Notes: a model not told the origin generated them from the letters alone. A stretch of 64,000 nt of DNA from Micromonospora sp. NBC_01740 (GCF_035920365.1 NZ_CP109150.1:1612001-1676000), one strand, 5' to 3'. Counted from the first letter of the stretch, positions 19,436 to 30,254 are shown. A program made the numbers and translations.

Positions 19436-19494
19436 ACGAGTGGAACACCACGGGTGTCTCCGCCCCCGGATGACACCCCTGGTGTTCCACTCGT
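19436..19494. repeat. 59-bp near-perfect hairpin element
   Basis: Arms 19436-19458 and 19472-19494 pair at 22 of 23 positions (outer ACGAGTGGAACACCA, inner GGGTGTC) around a 13-base loop. It lies in the 447-base gap 19145-19591, about 100 bases before the small gene at 19592. It is unrelated in sequence to repeats A-D. It could be a second REP-like family, a terminator or an operator. The rest of the gap shows no gene. Confidence 0.65.
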
Positions 19495-19591
19495 CGCGGT
19501 TGCCGGTTTGCCGGCGGGGGAGGCACCGGATCCGCTAATCTGCGAATCAGGTCCAACCCGCTTAATCCGGACTCCAATGGCAGGGGGAGCC

Positions 19592-19801
19592 ATGACGGAA
19601 GCCGCGAGGAAGGTTGCCCAGCAGGCGGAGGAACGGCTCGAAGAGGTGGCGAAGAACGTCCGGGAGAAATTCGACCGGGTCACCGAGGGCCGCTTCACCG
19701 ACAAGGTCAAGAACGGCGCGTTCGCCGACCGGGCCGACCACGGCACCGAGCAGGGACGCGACGAGGCGAGACGCCGCGAAAGGGGCGGATCGGAGCACTG
19801 A
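19592..19801 (+). CDS. Small helical charged protein, antitoxin-like (MT0933-like)
   Basis: The 69-residue soluble protein begins MTEAARKVAQQAEERLEEVA and contains FDRVTEGRFTDKVKNGAFADRAD. This resembles the short MT0933-type antitoxin family, whose members carry a GG-K-Y-x-DKI-like block, but no toxin gene is adjacent. It is highly charged, helical and without a membrane segment. The ATG 19592 has the ribosome site AGGGGGAG; an earlier ATG at 19577 lacks one. A strong terminator follows. A general stress protein is an alternative. Confidence 0.65.
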   Translation: MTEAARKVAQQAEERLEEVAKNVREKFDRVTEGRFTDKVKNGAFADRADHGTEQGRDEARRRERGGSEH

Positions 19802-19810
19802 CGTTCCGCC

Positions 19811-19853
19811 GACGTGCGGGCCGGGACCCACGGGGGGTCCCGGCCCGCACGTC
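19811..19853. terminator. Bidirectional terminator
   Basis: A 19-bp perfect stem (19811-19829 with 19835-19853) with a 5-base loop lies 10 bases after the small gene and on the 3' side of the convergent gene at 19969. Confidence 0.8.
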
Positions 19854-19968
19854 GTCGGGGGCGCGGACCGGGACGCTCGTGGGCTGCGGCCCGTTCGTCG
19901 TCGGGGTGTGGGCCGGGACGCCCGTGCGGGGCTGTGGCCCGGTCGTCGTCGGACGATGCCTGCGTTGC

Positions 19969-20400
19969 TCAGGCGATGCGGCGGTTCTCCCGGACCAGGC
20001 CGCCCTCGCACCAGTCCCGGTAGACGAAGAGTTCCGGGCGGGCCAGCAGCGCCCGGCTGTTGTACGCCCAGGTGCGCATCAGGTCGTCGCCGTCGCGCTC
20101 GGCCTGCTCCACGAGCTTGCGGAAGCGCCGCTTCGGGTGGGCGCGGAAGTTCGTCCGGATGCCGTCGGCGGCGTAGATGTAGAGGCAGTGCAGCGCGAAC
20201 CGGCGCGCCGGGCAGGCCGGGTCCATGGCCAGGGCGAAGAGCACCGCCACCAGCCGGTCACCGGAGACCAGCAGGTCCCAGTCCGGCGGCATCGAGGTCA
20301 GCGGTACGGAGTCCGGCTGGTAGGCCCACGCCCGCAACTCGGCGGGGGTCGGGTCGACGGGGTTGGCGAAGCCGTGGAACGTCGACTCCTGCACGCTCAC
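19969..20400 (-). CDS. Conserved protein of unknown function, 143 residues
   Basis: The protein begins MSVQESTFHGFANPVDPTPA and is rich in aromatic and charged residues (ALHCLYIYAADGIRTNFRAH, LMRTWAYNSRALLARPELFVY). It has no transmembrane segment or signal peptide. It looks like a compact helical enzyme or regulator, but I do not recognise the family. The start is GTG 20400 with GGAAGG 9 bases upstream. It lies downstream of the antiporter operon, separated from it by a strong terminator, so it is transcribed independently. Confidence 0.7.
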   Translation of the reverse strand: MSVQESTFHGFANPVDPTPAELRAWAYQPDSVPLTSMPPDWDLLVSGDRLVAVLFALAMDPACPARRFALHCLYIYAADGIRTNFRAHPKRRFRKLVEQAERDGDDLMRTWAYNSRALLARPELFVYRDWCEGGLVRENRRIA

Positions 20401-20523
20401 CGGCCAACCTTCCGCTCTGAGCCCGCGCGGGCGTCGGCCACCCGCGAGCTCTGGCTGCTGGGGCGAAACGGTAACCCGGAGCGCTGATCGGCGGTAGACC
20501 CCGCGCGGAGCAATTCGACATCC

Positions 20524-20573
20524 GTTGGCCGAGGGCCGACCCGACCGTACGGTCGATGCGGCCCTCGGCCAAC
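20524..20573 (-). terminator. Terminator of the antiporter operon
   Basis: A perfect 15-bp stem (20524-20538 with 20559-20573) encloses a 20-base loop that itself contains the palindrome GACCGTACGGTC. It begins 6 bases after the antiporter stop. Confidence 0.75.
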
Positions 20574-20578
20574 GTGGA

Positions 20579-21784
20579 TCAGTCCGCCACAGGTGCCGGC
20601 TGGGCCCGCTGCGCGGCGCCGCGCTGCCGGAGCCAGCGCTTGAACCACGCGAAGTCGGGCAGCCGTGCCAGCATCGGCCCGGTCACCACGGTGATCAGCA
20701 CGTACGCCGTCGCGAGCGCCGCCAGTTTCGGCTCGACGCTGCCGGCTGCCACCGCGAGACCCGCGATGACGATGGAGAACTCACCCCGTGGCACGAGCCC
20801 CAGGCCGGCGCGCCATCGACCGGGTTCGCCGATGCCGACGCGGCGGGCCGCCAGGTAGCCGGTGAGGGTCTTCGTCGCCATGGTGACGATGGCCAGCGCG
20901 AGCGCGGGCAGCAGCACCGGCGGGATGTCCCGGGGATCGGTGACCAGCCCGAAGAAGACGAAGAAGACCGCCGCGAAGAGGTCACGCAGCGGCGTGAGCA
21001 GCTCCGTGGCGTTGTGTGCCACCGGCCCGGAGAGCGCGATGCCGACCAGGAACGCCCCGACCGCCGCCGACACCTGGAGCTTCGCCGCGATGCCGGCCAC
21101 CAGCAGGGTCATCCCGAGTACGCCGAGCAGCAGCGCCTCCGGGTCCTTCGCCGACATGGCGGTGGAGATCAGGTTGCCGTACCGGATGGCGACCACCAGC
21201 ACCAGGAGCACGGTGCCGACCGCCACGCCGAGCGCGATCCCGCCGCCGAGCAGGCCGGTGCCCGCCAGCACGGCCGTCAGCAGGGGCAGGTAGAGCGCCA
21301 TGGCCAGGTCCTCGATCACCAGGACCGAGAGGATCACCGGCGTCTCCCGGTTACCGAGGCGACCGAGGTCGGCGAGCACCTTGGCGATGACACCCGACGA
21401 GGAGACCCAGGTGATGCCGGCGAGCACCAGCGCGGCGACCCAGTCCCAGCCGAGCAGCAGTGCGAACGCCGCCCCGGGCAGCGCGTTGAGCAGCCCGTCG
21501 ATCAGCCCGGCGGGGGCCGCGGCGCGCAGGTTGCCGACGAGCTCGTTGGCCGAGTATTCGAGGCCGAGCATCACCAGCAGCAGGATCACGCCGATCTCGG
21601 CGCCGACCGCGAAGAACTCCTCGCTGGCGGCGAGGGGGAGCAGGCCGCCGTGCCCGAAGGCGAGCCCGGCGAGCAGGTAGAGGGGGATGGGTGAGAGGCC
21701 GATCCGGCGGCTCAGCCGACCCAGCAGGCCGAGCAGGAACAGCAGCGCGCCGACTTCGATGAGCAGTGTTGTCGTGTGGTGCAT
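20579..21784 (-). CDS. CPA2-type K+(Na+)/H+ antiporter, KhtU/CpeB-like
   Basis: The 401-residue integral membrane protein has about 12 helices and begins MHHTTTLLIEVGALLFLLGL. It belongs to the monovalent cation:proton antiporter-2 (Kef) family, with conserved stretches LYLLAGLAFGHGG, LLLVMLGLEYSANEL and FLVGIALSGPVA. It lacks the large cytoplasmic RCK domain of KefB/KefC; that function is supplied by the separate gene 7 bases upstream. The pair corresponds to KhtT-KhtU of Bacillus and CpeA-CpeB of Streptomyces, which export K+ (or Na+) under second-messenger control. Confidence 0.88.
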   Translation of the reverse strand: MHHTTTLLIEVGALLFLLGLLGRLSRRIGLSPIPLYLLAGLAFGHGGLLPLAASEEFFAVGAEIGVILLLVMLGLEYSANELVGNLRAAAPAGLIDGLLNALPGAAFALLLGWDWVAALVLAGITWVSSSGVIAKVLADLGRLGNRETPVILSVLVIEDLAMALYLPLLTAVLAGTGLLGGGIALGVAVGTVLLVLVVAIRYGNLISTAMSAKDPEALLLGVLGMTLLVAGIAAKLQVSAAVGAFLVGIALSGPVAHNATELLTPLRDLFAAVFFVFFGLVTDPRDIPPVLLPALALAIVTMATKTLTGYLAARRVGIGEPGRWRAGLGLVPRGEFSIVIAGLAVAAGSVEPKLAALATAYVLITVVTGPMLARLPDFAWFKRWLRQRGAAQRAQPAPVAD

Positions 21785-21791
21785 CCGCGCC

Positions 21792-22292
21792 TCAGCCGTC
21801 CGGGTCGCTGTCGGCGAGAATGGCTGTCACGCCGTCCAGGCCCATGCGGGTCCCGACGACGACCACCACGTCACCGGCTGCGAAGCGGAAGGACGGGTCC
21901 GGCGAGGCGATCACCTCGCCGTGGCGCAGCACCGCGACGATCGAGGCGCTCGTACGGGAGCGTGCCTGCGTGTCGCCGAGCTTCCGGTTGACGTACTTCG
22001 ACCCGGCCGGAATGGCGATCTGCTCGGTGAGCAGCCCGGCGGCCTGGTCGCGCAGCCCGGAGAGCTGGCCCAGCATCAGCGACGCCCCGAGGATGTCGGC
22101 GAGCGCCTCCGCCTCGTCGTCGGTCAGCGGTATGTCGTGCTGACATGAGTCGGGATCGTCCGGGTCGTACAGGACGAGGTCACGGCGGCCATTGCGGTGG
22201 GAGACGACGCCGAGGCGGCGGCCGGATTCCGTCAGCAGATCGTGACGGACCCCGATGCCAGGCAGGGCGGTCTGTTCGACACGTACGCGCAC
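21792..22292 (-). CDS. RCK_C (TrkA-C) regulatory subunit of the antiporter, KhtT/CpeA-like
   Basis: The 166-residue cytoplasmic protein has an N-terminal KhtT-type domain (about 1-70, LPGIGVRHDLLTESGRRLGV) and a C-terminal RCK_C domain (about 85-160, AIPAGSKYVNRKLGD, AGDVVVVVGTRMGLDGV). In homologues this domain binds cyclic di-AMP and gates the partner antiporter. The start is GTG 22292. It is cotranscribed with the antiporter 7 bases downstream and diverges from clpB. Binding of cyclic di-AMP here is inferred from the family. Confidence 0.85.
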   Translation of the reverse strand: MRVRVEQTALPGIGVRHDLLTESGRRLGVVSHRNGRRDLVLYDPDDPDSCQHDIPLTDDEAEALADILGASLMLGQLSGLRDQAAGLLTEQIAIPAGSKYVNRKLGDTQARSRTSASIVAVLRHGEVIASPDPSFRFAAGDVVVVVGTRMGLDGVTAILADSDPDG

Positions 22293-22472
22293 GCGGTCAG
22301 GCTACTCCCCGCCGTCACCTGCGGATCCAGTCAGGACGCGCCTGTCGCTGAGTGATCTGTCAGTGCTTCTCCGCCACCGATGCGGACGGCTCGGCTCGCC
22401 AGGGGCCGGACCTCAAGGCCGGAGAATTCGGCCGTCGCGCGGGACACGTGTGAGTCAGCTCACGTGGTCAGG

Positions 22473-22493
22473 GTTGAGCGGAATAGGCTCAAC
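22473..22493. promoter_or_regulatory. HAIR element, HspR operator of clpB
   Basis: GTTGAGC (22473-22479), seven bases, then GCTCAAC (22487-22493) is a perfect 7-7-7 inverted repeat of HAIR type, 45 bases upstream of the clpB start. It differs from consensus in the innermost pair (C/G for T/A). An imperfect palindrome around GTGAG-TCAG-CTCAC lies just upstream (22446-22467). Confidence 0.8.
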
Positions 22494-22538
22494 TCTGGTT
22501 GTGTCCTTTCCAGTGGACACGCCGATCCGGGGGAGCCC

Positions 22539-25130
<2,592 letters not shown>

Positions 25131-25322
25131 CCCCACCCCCCACCCCCCACCCCCCACCCCCCACCCACCCCCCACCCCTTCACCGTCGCGTTGATCATGA
25201 AGTTGTTGTCGCGACACGCCGATTCGGCGGGCAACAACTTCATGATCAACGGGGTGGGGCGGGGGTGGGTGGGGAAGGGGGTGGGGGTTGGGGTGGGGAG
25301 GCGGTAGGGGGAGGGGTGGAGG
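25131..25322. repeat. Palindromic repeat B (63 bp, reverse orientation) with long C and G tracts
   Basis: The 63-bp element lies at 25189-25251 with perfect 20-bp inverted ends (25189-25208 and 25232-25251, CGTTGATCATGAAGTTGTTG). Its centre reads GGCGTGTCGCGA on the minus strand. On the left is a (CCCCCCA)n tract from 25131; on the right a G-rich tract runs to about 25318. It lies between the clpB stop and the gene starting at 25323. Confidence 0.9.
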
Positions 25323-25703
25323 ATGTTCGGGATGGGGCGGAATAAGGATCGGGAGGTCGAGGCGGCCTTCGACGAGCTTCGGCGGGCCGAGACGGTGGCG
25401 TTCGGCGGGGTGGGGATCGCCGGGACGCTGCTGCCGGTGACCGAGGCGTACCGGCGGGTCGAGGCCGCGCTGGGCGACGATCCCGAGGATCTGCGGGGAC
25501 AGCTCGACCGGCTGCTCGCCGAGGGCACCCCGGCGGGGCGCGTCTACGCCGCCACGCTGCTGGAGAGCGTGGACCCGACCGCCGGGCGCGCCGCCTGGAC
25601 GGCGTTGCGCGACGACCCGGCCGAGTTCGGCACCTTCACGGGCTGCGTCATGGGCCGCACCACCCTGCGCGAGTACGCCACGGACCGCCCCGACGGGCCG
25701 TAG
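25323..25703 (+). CDS. Conserved small soluble protein of unknown function
   Basis: The 126-residue protein begins MFGMGRNKDREVEAAFDELR and is Ala/Glu/Arg-rich and helical, with no membrane segment. It contains YRRVEAALGDDPEDLRGQLDRLLAEGTPAGRVYAATLLE, reminiscent of HEAT-like helical pairs, but no family is assigned. The ATG at 25323 has GGGAGG about 7 bases upstream; ATG 25332 (after GGAGG with 10-base spacing) is an alternative. It is transcribed away from repeat B. Confidence 0.6.
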   Translation: MFGMGRNKDREVEAAFDELRRAETVAFGGVGIAGTLLPVTEAYRRVEAALGDDPEDLRGQLDRLLAEGTPAGRVYAATLLESVDPTAGRAAWTALRDDPAEFGTFTGCVMGRTTLREYATDRPDGP

Positions 25704-25841
25704 AGGCTCGAAGAGCGGGCCCGGGGGAGGGCAGTCGCCGGGCACGTGGGGTAACCGGCCTCTCACTCCCCGACCAGGCATTTTCCCCAGGTGCGCGGGG
25801 TTGTTACCGTCTGCGCCGACGTACCTGGGGAGGTGGTCGGG

Positions 25842-26468
25842 TTGAGCGGAACGCTCGCGTACGTGCTCGCGGCGATGGGTTGTCTGGTCGGAGTGGCGGG
25901 CCTGGTGGTGGCCGCGGTCGCCTGGAACCGGACGCGTTCCCGCCCGCAACGACGGGCCAAGGGGCCGGGTGACCCGCTGCGGGACCGGGACGCCGACGCG
26001 CTGCGCGGTGACCCGCGCCGGCTGAAGCCCGGCGACATCGTCGAGATCCGGGGCGTGTCGTACGCGGTGCGCGGCTCGATCCGCCTGGTCGAGGGCGGCT
26101 GGAGCTGGGCCGAGCACCTGCTCGACGACGCCGGCGGCGTGCGGCGCTGGCTCTCCGTCGAGGAGGACCCGGAGCTGGAGCTGGTGCTCTGGGGAGCCGA
26201 GCAGGGCGCCACCGTCACCCCCGGCGCCCCGACCATCGACTTCGCCGGCCGCCGTTACAACTGGAACGAGTCCGGCCAGGCCCGCTTCACCGCCGTCGGC
26301 AACACCGGGCTCGACCCGACCGGCACGATGCGGTACCACGACTACCAGGCCCCCGGCGGCGCCCGGCTCTCCTTCGAGGCGTACGGCGAGGCGGGCTGGG
26401 AGGTGGCGCTCGGTGAGCTGCTGCACCGCGGCGACGTGATGATCTATCCGCAGTCCGAGGTGGGCTGA
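25842..26468 (+). CDS. DUF4178 protein, first gene of the SpeE-like operon
   Basis: The product has about 208 residues. One N-terminal transmembrane helix (about 4-25, LAYVLAAMGCLVGVAGLVVA) is followed by a basic stretch and a soluble DUF4178 domain (LKPGDIVEIRGVSYAVRGSI and FEAYGEAGWEVALGE). I place the start at TTG 25842, which has GGGGAGG 8 bases upstream. It starts a run of six overlapping or closely spaced genes ending in a membrane SpeE-like enzyme. The same neighbours (DUF4178, DUF4247, DUF350, SpeE) occur at Rv2598-Rv2601 in M. tuberculosis. Biochemical role unknown. Confidence 0.8.
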   Translation: MSGTLAYVLAAMGCLVGVAGLVVAAVAWNRTRSRPQRRAKGPGDPLRDRDADALRGDPRRLKPGDIVEIRGVSYAVRGSIRLVEGGWSWAEHLLDDAGGVRRWLSVEEDPELELVLWGAEQGATVTPGAPTIDFAGRRYNWNESGQARFTAVGNTGLDPTGTMRYHDYQAPGGARLSFEAYGEAGWEVALGELLHRGDVMIYPQSEVG

Positions 26469-26974
26469 TGCTCGTCACCCTCGACGCCCCGTACGTCGAC
26501 ACCAGTGCCGCCGACCTCAGCCTGGCGCTCGACGACGTCGAGCGGCCCGCGCTGCACGTGCTCGACCTCGACCTGCCCGACGGCGTCCGGCTGCGGCTGC
26601 GGCTGCTCGGCGCCTCGCACCAGGTGGTCCTGCACGCGCCCGGCGCCGCGCTGACCGAGACGGTCGCCTGCCTGCCCGGCCGCCCGCCGGAGCTGCCCGG
26701 TGCGGTACGGGACGAGGCGAGCGGCTACCACTTCACGGCGACCGTGCTGCGCCCCGCCGGCGCCGGGCTGAGCGAGCAGGTCGCCGCCCTCCGCGCCGAC
26801 CTGGCCGACGACCCGTACGCGCTGGTGGGCGTGTTCCCCGGTGACGTCGACGCGGTGACCGCGCTGGCGGTCCGCCCCGACCCGCCGGCCGGCACCCTCG
26901 CCTGGCGCACCTGGCACGCGTATCCCCAGACCAACGAGCTGGTCCTGACCGAGACGGTGGTGGCACTGCGATGA
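26468..26974 (+). CDS. DUF2617 protein
   Basis: The 168-residue soluble protein is of the DUF2617 family. It begins MLVTLDAPYVDTSAADLSLAL, with the block VRLRLRLLGASHQVVL, and ends AWRTWHAYPQTNELVLTETV. Its ATG overlaps the previous stop by one base (TGATG) and its own stop overlaps the next gene by four (ATGA), so translation is coupled on both sides. It has no signal or membrane segment. The biochemical function is unknown. Confidence 0.8.
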   Translation: MLVTLDAPYVDTSAADLSLALDDVERPALHVLDLDLPDGVRLRLRLLGASHQVVLHAPGAALTETVACLPGRPPELPGAVRDEASGYHFTATVLRPAGAGLSEQVAALRADLADDPYALVGVFPGDVDAVTALAVRPDPPAGTLAWRTWHAYPQTNELVLTETVVALR

Positions 26975-27396
26975 CGTACCGACGCTGGTTCGTGGTGGGG
27001 GTGGCGTTCGCCGTCATCGGCGCCCTGGTCGCCGCCTTCGCGATCTTCTACGGCAGCTTCTCGCCGCGCGGCTACGTCGAGGACAAGTACAAGCGGGCGG
27101 CGAGCCGGGACATCGGCCGCAACGCCGTCGCCTACACCTCGCCCCGTTCGCCGAGCCAGGTGGCGAAGGAGGTCACCGACGCGTGGCAGCCCGCCGACCA
27201 GTACGTCGACGGCAGCGGCGTCTACCTGCGCTACGACGACGACTCGGTGGTGATCCTGCCGATCGCCGCCGGCTCGGTGATCCTGCTGGAGCGCATGAGC
27301 ACCGCCTATCCCCGCTACCACTCCACGGTCGGCTCCCACTGGGGCTGGGGCCGTGGCAGCACCGTCCGGGGCGGCGGCCCCGGCAGCGGCAAGTGA
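26971..27396 (+). CDS. DUF4247 membrane-anchored protein
   Basis: The 141-residue protein has an N-terminal transmembrane helix (about 6-28, FVVGVAFAVIGALVAAFAIF) followed by an extracytoplasmic DUF4247 domain (YTSPRSPSQVAKEVTDAWQP, YLRYDDDSVVILPI) and a Gly/Ser-rich tail. The ATG overlaps the DUF2617 stop. It probably presents its domain at the outer face of the membrane beside the DUF350 and SpeE-like partners. Confidence 0.8.
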   Translation: MTYRRWFVVGVAFAVIGALVAAFAIFYGSFSPRGYVEDKYKRAASRDIGRNAVAYTSPRSPSQVAKEVTDAWQPADQYVDGSGVYLRYDDDSVVILPIAAGSVILLERMSTAYPRYHSTVGSHWGWGRGSTVRGGGPGSGK

Positions 27397-27427
27397 CCGC
27401 ACCGACCCCCTCACCCTGGAGCCTCCT

Positions 27428-27850
27428 GTGCAGACCCTCGTCACCGATCTGCTGGTCACCCTCGCCTACGGGGCGGTCGGTGTCCTGCTGATGGGCATCG
27501 GCTACGTCCTGGTGGACCTCGCCACCCCCGGCAAGCTCAACCAGCTGATCTGGACCGAGCGCAACCGCAACGCGGCGCTGCTGCTCGCCTCCAACCTGGC
27601 CGGCGTCGGCATCATCGTGGTCGCCGCGATCGCCGCCAGCGACGACGACTTCGCGCTCGGCATCGTGGGCGCGTCCGCGTACGGGATCCTCGGCCTGGTG
27701 ATCATGGCGGCGGCCTTCGTGCTGCTCGACGTCGCCACGCCGGGCAAGCTCGGCGAGATCCTGGTCGACCAGCAGCCGCACCCGGCGGTCTGGGTCTCCG
27801 CCGTCGTGCACCTCGCCACCGGCGCGATCATCGCCGCCGCGATCAGTTGA
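27428..27850 (+). CDS. DUF350 integral membrane protein
   Basis: The 140-residue protein has four transmembrane helices in two similar halves, each with the family motif VDLATPGKL or LDVATPGKL followed by a short loop. This is the DUF350 (YjfL-like) internal duplication. I start it at GTG 27428 (VQTLVTDLLVTLAYGAVGV) with TGGAG 6 bases upstream. Its TGA shares a base with the next ATG. A channel or membrane scaffold role is proposed for the family but not proven. Confidence 0.82.
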   Translation: MQTLVTDLLVTLAYGAVGVLLMGIGYVLVDLATPGKLNQLIWTERNRNAALLLASNLAGVGIIVVAAIAASDDDFALGIVGASAYGILGLVIMAAAFVLLDVATPGKLGEILVDQQPHPAVWVSAVVHLATGAIIAAAIS

Positions 27851-28686
27851 TGGCGACGGCGAAGAAGCCCGGCGGGCAGCAGGCGGCGGTCGCGAAGGCG
27901 AACCAGGGCACCTGGATCGTCTGGGTGGTCGTCGGGGTGGCCGTCCTGTGCTGCGTGGGCATCGGCGTGGTCAACCGCAGCGGCGGCGGGGACGACGTGC
28001 TGCCGCCGACCTCGCAGGAACGCGGCGACACCGTGCCGATCCTGCAACGCTCCAGCGCCAGCCAGGGCATCTGCTACGGCTGGGTGCTGCGGGACTTCTA
28101 CGAGTACACGGACCTCAGCGTCGGCTCGAACCTCGGCGAGGGGGTGGCGGTCGAGGAGAACGCGGCCTGCCCGCGCTGGGTGCAGGTGGTCGCCCAGGTC
28201 GCGTACACCTCGGAGAGCAGCGAGAGCAACGACTTCGCCCGCATCACGGTGGAAGCCTCCGACGACGTCTCCGCCACCGCCCAGCTGCGGATGGAGAGCG
28301 GGCTGGAACGGCTCGGGCTGACCGAGGACGCCTTCGTCGACGAGCCCGGCTGGGCGGTCACCCGGGCCGCCGTCTCGCTGCCGTTGCTCGCCGCCGAGGC
28401 GGGCCTGGTGGAGCCGGCTGCGACCCCGGCGGCTGCGACGGCCGACGCGCCACCGCTGCCGGACGCCGGTAGCGACCTCTGGCGTGACCGCTGGGGCTAC
28501 CTGCTCGCCGCGGTCGGCCTGCTGCTGTTCACCGCGCTGCTGTTCGCCGCCGGCTTCTGGCAGCGCGGCCGGCAACGCCGCGAGGAGGCCCAGCGGCAGG
28601 CACAGGCGGGGGCCGGGATGCGGGACTTCAGGGTCGCCCGGCAGGCCGCCGCGCGGGACCCCAGGCGTACGCCGGAGGGCCGGTGA
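27850..28686 (+). CDS. Two-helix membrane protein of the SpeE-like operon
   Basis: The 278-residue protein has one N-terminal helix (about 22-43), an extracytoplasmic domain of ~170 residues with three Cys (GICYGW, AACPRW and one in the membrane region), a second helix near 218-240 (YLLAAVGLLLFTALLFAAGF) and a basic cytoplasmic tail. I do not recognise the domain. It overlaps both neighbours (TGATG upstream, GTGA downstream), so it belongs to the same coupled operon and probably the same membrane complex. Confidence 0.75.
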   Translation: MATAKKPGGQQAAVAKANQGTWIVWVVVGVAVLCCVGIGVVNRSGGGDDVLPPTSQERGDTVPILQRSSASQGICYGWVLRDFYEYTDLSVGSNLGEGVAVEENAACPRWVQVVAQVAYTSESSESNDFARITVEASDDVSATAQLRMESGLERLGLTEDAFVDEPGWAVTRAAVSLPLLAAEAGLVEPAATPAAATADAPPLPDAGSDLWRDRWGYLLAAVGLLLFTALLFAAGFWQRGRQRREEAQRQAQAGAGMRDFRVARQAAARDPRRTPEGR

Positions 28687-30254
28687 CCGTCGACGCGCCG
28701 GCACCGCCCGCGCGGTGGCGGCTGTCCCGCGCGGCGGTGCTCGTCGCGGTCTTCGTCTGTGCCGCCTGCGGCCTGGTCTACGAGCTGGCCCTCGTCGCCC
28801 TGGGCAGCTACCTGATCGGGGACACGGTCGGGCAGGCGTCGATCGTGCTCGGCGTGATGGTGTTCGCGATGGGCGTGGGCGCGCTCGCCGCCAAGCCCCT
28901 GCAGCCCCGGTCCGCTCCCGCGTTCGCCGCGATCGAGCTGGCCCTGGCCCTGCTCGGTGGCCTCTCCGTGCTCGGCCTCTACGCGGCCTTCGCGTGGCTG
29001 GACCTCTACGGCCCGGCGCTGGTCGCCACCGCCTTCGTGCTCGGCCTGCTGATCGGCGCGGAGATCCCGCTGCTGATGGTGCTGCTGCAACGCATCCGGG
29101 AACAGGCGGCCGGCAGCGCGGTGGCGGACCTGTTCGCCGCCGACTACGTCGGCGCGCTGCTCGGCGGGCTGGCCTTCCCGTTCCTGCTGCTGCCGGTCTT
29201 CGGCCTGCTCAAGGGCGCGCTGGTGGTCGGGGCGGTGAACGCCGTCGCCGGGCTCGCACTGGTCTGCACGGTCTTCCGGCGGGAGCTGAGCCGCCGGGCG
29301 CGCGTCGCGCTCGGCGCCGGCAGCGTCGTGGTCTTCCTCAGCCTCGGGTACGCGTGGGTGACCGCGCACGACTTCGAGCTGACCGCCCGCCAGCAGCTCT
29401 ACCGGGATCCGGTGGTGCACTCCGAGCGCAGCCGCTACCAGGAGATCGTGCTGACCCGCTCGGTCGCCGAGACCGGCCGCGCCGGCACCGACCTGCGGCT
29501 CTTCCTCAACGGCGACCTCCAGTTCAGTTCGGTCGACGAGTACCGCTACCACGAGGCGCTGGTGCATCCGGTGCTGAACGGCCCGCGCGGCGAGGTGCTG
29601 GTGCTGGGCGCCGGGGACGGTCTCGCCGTACGCGAGCTGCTGCGCTATCCCGACGTCCGGCGGATCACGGTGGTGGACCTGGACCCGGCGGTGGTGGCGC
29701 TGGCCCGCAGCGAGCCGCAGCTGCGCCGGCTCAACGGCGGGGCGCTCGACGACCCCCGGGTCCGGGTGGTGCACGCCGACGCGTTCGCCTGGCTGCGTAC
29801 CGCCCCCGAACGGTTCGACGCGGTGGTGGCGGACCTGCCCGACCCCGACGAGACGGCCACCGCCAAGCTCTACACGGTCGAGTTCTACGCGCTGGTACGG
29901 GCGGTGCTCGCCGAGGGCGGGCGGCTGGTGGTGCAGTCCGGCTCGCCGTACTTCGCGCCCCGGTCGTACTGGTCGATCGAGGCGTCGCTGCGCGAGGCGG
30001 GCTTCGCCACCACGCCGTACCACGTGGACGTGCCGTCCTTCGGCGACTGGGGTTTCCTGCTGGCGGCCCCCGGCCCGACCGCGCCCGCCCTGGCCCTGCC
30101 GCCGGACGCGCCCGCGCTGCGCTTCCTCGACGCGGCGACGCTCTCCGCCGCCGGGTCCTTCCCCGCCGACCGGGGCCGGGTGGACGTGCCGGCCTCCACC
30201 CTGCTCCAGCCCCACGTGCTGGAGTACGCCCGCGCGGAGTGGCGCGGCTACTGA
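28683..30254 (+). CDS. Membrane-embedded spermidine-synthase-like aminopropyltransferase
   Basis: The 523-residue protein has seven or so transmembrane helices in the first ~230 residues and a cytoplasmic spermidine-synthase fold after that. The fold carries the motifs FLNGDLQFSSVDEYRYHE, VLGAGDGLAVREL (AdoMet-type GxGxG), VVDLDP and the catalytic-loop-like DLPDPD. It has the same domain layout and length as M. tuberculosis Rv2601. GTG 28683 overlaps the previous stop. No AdoMet decarboxylase is nearby, so the real substrate (polyamine or another amine/methyl donor) is open. Confidence 0.85.
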   Translation: MTVDAPAPPARWRLSRAAVLVAVFVCAACGLVYELALVALGSYLIGDTVGQASIVLGVMVFAMGVGALAAKPLQPRSAPAFAAIELALALLGGLSVLGLYAAFAWLDLYGPALVATAFVLGLLIGAEIPLLMVLLQRIREQAAGSAVADLFAADYVGALLGGLAFPFLLLPVFGLLKGALVVGAVNAVAGLALVCTVFRRELSRRARVALGAGSVVVFLSLGYAWVTAHDFELTARQQLYRDPVVHSERSRYQEIVLTRSVAETGRAGTDLRLFLNGDLQFSSVDEYRYHEALVHPVLNGPRGEVLVLGAGDGLAVRELLRYPDVRRITVVDLDPAVVALARSEPQLRRLNGGALDDPRVRVVHADAFAWLRTAPERFDAVVADLPDPDETATAKLYTVEFYALVRAVLAEGGRLVVQSGSPYFAPRSYWSIEASLREAGFATTPYHVDVPSFGDWGFLLAAPGPTAPALALPPDAPALRFLDAATLSAAGSFPADRGRVDVPASTLLQPHVLEYARAEWRGY

